Below, in pieces: positions 50,883 through 52,663 of a stretch of DNA of 52,663 bases. A model generated the notes under the pieces. It was not told the DNA's origin, searched no databases, and was given only the letters and a program-made list of their open reading frames with translations. Source of the stretch: Bacteroidales bacterium (GTDB lineage Bacteria; Bacteroidota; Bacteroidia; Bacteroidales; TTA-H9). Location of the stretch: positions 1-52,663 of the forward strand of contig JAUSOY010000067.1 of assembly GCA_030656615.1 (NCBI GenBank). The letters are read 5' to 3'. Positions within the stretch are counted from its first letter, which is position 1. Every line of letters starts with the position of its first letter. Made by a program: the position numbers and the translations under genes.

Positions 50883-50987
50883 ATGTTACTGGTGGGAATG
50901 TCGGTGATATTGCTCCCTTTTCTGATAAAAATCAACGGACTTAAAAGACTGATTTTTAAAACCTTATCAGATAAAGAGGAAAAGTAG
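50883..50987 (+). CDS. Possible 34-residue membrane peptide
   Basis: The short ORF encodes MLLVGMSVILLPFLIKINGL followed by a charged tail ending KEEK. One membrane helix is plausible. It starts 15 nt after the MORN-like gene and ends just before a strong hairpin, but there is no homology I can recall; it may be chance. Confidence 0.3.
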   Translation: MLLVGMSVILLPFLIKINGLKRLIFKTLSDKEEK

Positions 50988-50996
50988 AAATATCAG

Positions 50997-51031
50997 GGAT
51001 TTTTTATTGAATTTAATTCAATAAAAAATCC
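50997..51031. terminator. Bidirectional hairpin between convergent genes
   Basis: GGATTTTTTATTGAA and TTCAATAAAAAATCC form a 15-bp perfect stem with a 5-nt loop, with the stop codon of the LytTR gene inside it. Confidence 0.8.
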
Positions 51032-51735
51032 AAACGCTTCATTACAATTAACTTATAAGTATTCCCAATCGGAATTTTTATATCTGACAATTCAATATTT
51101 GACGTCGAAAATGACTCAATTTTTTTAAAAGGGATGATATACGATCGATGAACCCTGATGAATCGGTCGGAAGGAAGGATTTGTTCCAACTCATTCATCG
51201 ACATTTTACAAACGATGTTCCGGCCTTTTGTATGAAATCTTACATAGTCTTTTAAACTCTCGATGTAAAGAATTTTATCTAATTCTAATTTTACCATCTT
51301 TTTATTTTCCTTCACAAAAATCGCTTCCACTTCTTCAATGGGCTGAATTTTAGCAATATTCTTGTTATCCATTTCGATGGAAGCCACTTTAAAATATTTT
51401 TGAACCGATTTAAGAAAACGTTCGAAAGAAATTGGTTTCACCAGATAATCAAGCACATCCAACTCAAAACTCTCCACAGCATATTCGCGAAATGCCGTAG
51501 TGATTATGATTTCAGGCTTTTGACTCAAAACTCTCAAAAGGTCAAAACCATTAAGTGCGGGCATCTGAATATCAAGAAACAAAAGATCAACCTTGTTTTG
51601 ATGAAGGTAGCTAAATGCCTTATTGGAATCAGTGAAAGTTGCAACAATCTCCATATCTCCGATTCTGTCAACATATGATTCTATTACTTTAATGGCCAGT
51701 GGTTCATCATCCACAATTATAATCCTGACTTTCAT
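51013..51735 (-). CDS. LytTR-family response regulator
   Basis: The 240-residue protein has a receiver (about 3-118: VDDE near 8-11, phospho-acceptor in LFLDIQMP near 55, Lys of YLVKPI near 102) and a C-terminal LytTR DNA-binding domain (about 137-238, with ILYIESLKDYVRFH and RVHRSYIIPFKKI). It is phosphorylated by a LytS-type kinase, here the truncated gene immediately upstream (gap 1 nt). The receptor and output residues look intact. The targets are not visible in this window. Confidence 0.92.
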   Translation of the reverse strand: MKVRIIIVDDEPLAIKVIESYVDRIGDMEIVATFTDSNKAFSYLHQNKVDLLFLDIQMPALNGFDLLRVLSQKPEIIITTAFREYAVESFELDVLDYLVKPISFERFLKSVQKYFKVASIEMDNKNIAKIQPIEEVEAIFVKENKKMVKLELDKILYIESLKDYVRFHTKGRNIVCKMSMNELEQILPSDRFIRVHRSYIIPFKKIESFSTSNIELSDIKIPIGNTYKLIVMKRLDFLLN

Positions 51736-51736
51736 A

Positions 51737-52513
51737 TTAAGAGGTTTTTATCTTCATAGCACCGATGGTCAATTCAATTTTAAAACTGTCGTTGAAGTTA
51801 TAAATGTCTAATAAAAAGTGTGAGCCATAAATTAATTCAAGACGACGCTTTACATTTTTCAGACCAATTCCATGATCCTTGATATATTGCTGTTTTTTAA
51901 CTTGCGCTGGAATAGAATTTTCGACAGAAAACTTAATGCCATCATCATTAACGCTTAAAAATATCAAAAGCCAGCTATCTTCACTTTTCTGGCTGATACC
52001 ATGTTTAAAGGCATTCTCTATAAAAGGGAGTAATAACAATGGTGCTATCATGAACTCGTCCGTTTTTCCTTTAATATCAAAACTCGAACGAAGTTTATCG
52101 GTATACCGCAACTTCTCGAGATTTATATAATTATTAAGCAACTCAATCTCCTTATCCAGACGGATAAAATCAATTGAACTTTCATTGAGCATATAATCCA
52201 TTAAATGCGATAATTTCAAAATTCCCGAAGCGGTGTTTTTATCATTTCGTAAAGCCAAAGAATAAAGGTTATTTAATGTATTAAACAGGAAATGAGGATT
52301 TATCTGGCTTTTAAGAAATTTCAATTCTGTTTCAAGTTTTTCATTTTGCAGTCGTTGATTTACTTCGCGGCTTATTAAATAATCTTTGAGCAATTTAATG
52401 ACTCCTGCCAATAATACGATTGCATAAACATGAATAAAACCCACTAAAAGATAACTCCATCCAGAACTTTTAGTATTTCCATAAAGTTCAGGCATTATGA
52501 TTTTTAATTCCAT
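51737..52513 (-). CDS. LytS-type sensor kinase, N-terminus removed by an IS
   Basis: The remaining 258 residues have a single membrane helix (about 19-42, SYLLVGFIHVYAIVLLAG), the His_kinase (PF06580) part with NPHFLFNTL (His site) near 93 and the HATPase part with FIENAFKHG and DHGIGLKNV. Bacteroidota members of this family usually have about four membrane helices and a length near 340, so some 80-90 N-terminal residues are missing. The frame stays open upstream into the IS, which ends about 14 nt before this ATG. The sensor is gone; the kinase may be constitutive or inactive. Confidence 0.88.
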   Translation of the reverse strand: MELKIIMPELYGNTKSSGWSYLLVGFIHVYAIVLLAGVIKLLKDYLISREVNQRLQNEKLETELKFLKSQINPHFLFNTLNNLYSLALRNDKNTASGILKLSHLMDYMLNESSIDFIRLDKEIELLNNYINLEKLRYTDKLRSSFDIKGKTDEFMIAPLLLLPFIENAFKHGISQKSEDSWLLIFLSVNDDGIKFSVENSIPAQVKKQQYIKDHGIGLKNVKRRLELIYGSHFLLDIYNFNDSFKIELTIGAMKIKTS

Positions 52514-52526
52514 GAGTACCTGTAAA

Positions 52527-52663
52527 TAGAGTCTGTCTTTAAACTTAAATTGTTGATAACTAATATAATAACTTAACGATAAAAATATTTTGGGTATAAG
52601 AAGAATAAGTATCTTAGTATTAAAGATACAGGCATTATGAAACTATTCAACGACTTGACCCTA
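52527..52663. repeat. Right arm of the 137-bp inverted repeat (IS end)
   Basis: Reverse complement of 96-232 with two mismatches. It holds the IS terminus (from about TAGAG at 52527), a 5' UTR hairpin (GTATCTT 52609-52615 with AAGATAC 52623-52629) and the transposase start. The window ends inside it, as would be expected of a contig broken at a repeated IS. Confidence 0.9.
52637..52663 (+). CDS. Transposase, N-terminal fragment (right IS copy)
   Basis: The first nine codons (MKLFNDLTL) are the same as in the left copy; the window ends after them. A hairpin 7 nt upstream may restrain translation. The family cannot be fixed from nine residues. Confidence 0.55.

Noticed and set aside
1-52663. 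Composite transposon between the two IS copies
   Set aside because: The interior holds many essential housekeeping genes in usual order; inversion or a contig broken at repeats fits better.

Overview
The window is a chromosomal segment of a Bacteroidota bacterium, most likely class Bacteroidia; the genus cannot be read from it. The evidence is the AT-rich sequence, cargo proteins of the type IX secretion system (T9SS) with type A and type B C-terminal sorting domains, Bacteroidota-type promoter -7 boxes (TAnnTTTG), and family-restricted genes (DUF4835/PorD-like, DUF4295, DUF5063, omega-like subunit, LytTR regulator, TPR hybrid kinases). I saw no rRNA, tRNA or CRISPR array.

Both ends lie inside two copies of one insertion sequence in opposite orientation. 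Bases 96-232 and 52527-52663 are a 137-bp inverted repeat with two mismatches. The partial transposases (1-122 minus, 52637-52663 plus) read outward. The right copy has cut the 5' end off a LytS-type kinase; the left copy ends about 5 bp before an outer-membrane protein gene.

0.2-8.1 kb holds envelope and general-stress genes, mostly on the plus strand: OMP barrel, small membrane proteins (including an lmo0937-family gene), M48 lipoprotein protease, YtxH, cupin, holin-like protein, AI-2E transporter family protein, DUF4382 lipoprotein and OmpA lipoprotein. 8.3-15.5 kb is mostly minus strand: a receiver-only regulator, a large soluble hybrid kinase with a 21-residue coiled-coil repeat, an AraC-type regulator with a degenerate HMA domain, lipoproteins and a HepT/MntA toxin-antitoxin pair. 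The YtxH, DUF4382 and 6454 genes, and the AraC gene itself, share a rigid 68-bp promoter: TGTGTGA, then TGTGTAA 30 nt on, then ACCTTT 30 nt further. The AraC promoter keeps the first and last elements at exactly 60 nt. I infer an autoregulated envelope-stress regulon; this is the most novel-looking system here.

15.7-25.7 kb is a T9SS and surface region: four secreted sorting-domain proteins, a CPBP protease, a GldM-C-like secreted protein, and an operon of ECF sigma factor, membrane-anchored protein with a barrel-like domain, and type B and type A cargo. 25.9-34.5 kb holds housekeeping genes: fabI, recN, porD-like, coaBC (split by an A11 tract), omega-like, bamD, and divergently an alpha-oxoamine synthase (probable serine palmitoyltransferase). 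34.5-52.5 kb holds a TPR hybrid kinase, a TonB receptor with a small upstream partner gene, an acyltransferase, DUF5063, a glycosyltransferase fusion, a DnaQ-like exonuclease, rpmG-DUF4295-ftsY, DUF2721-amidohydrolase-rimO, a MORN-like protein, and a LytTR regulator with its truncated kinase.
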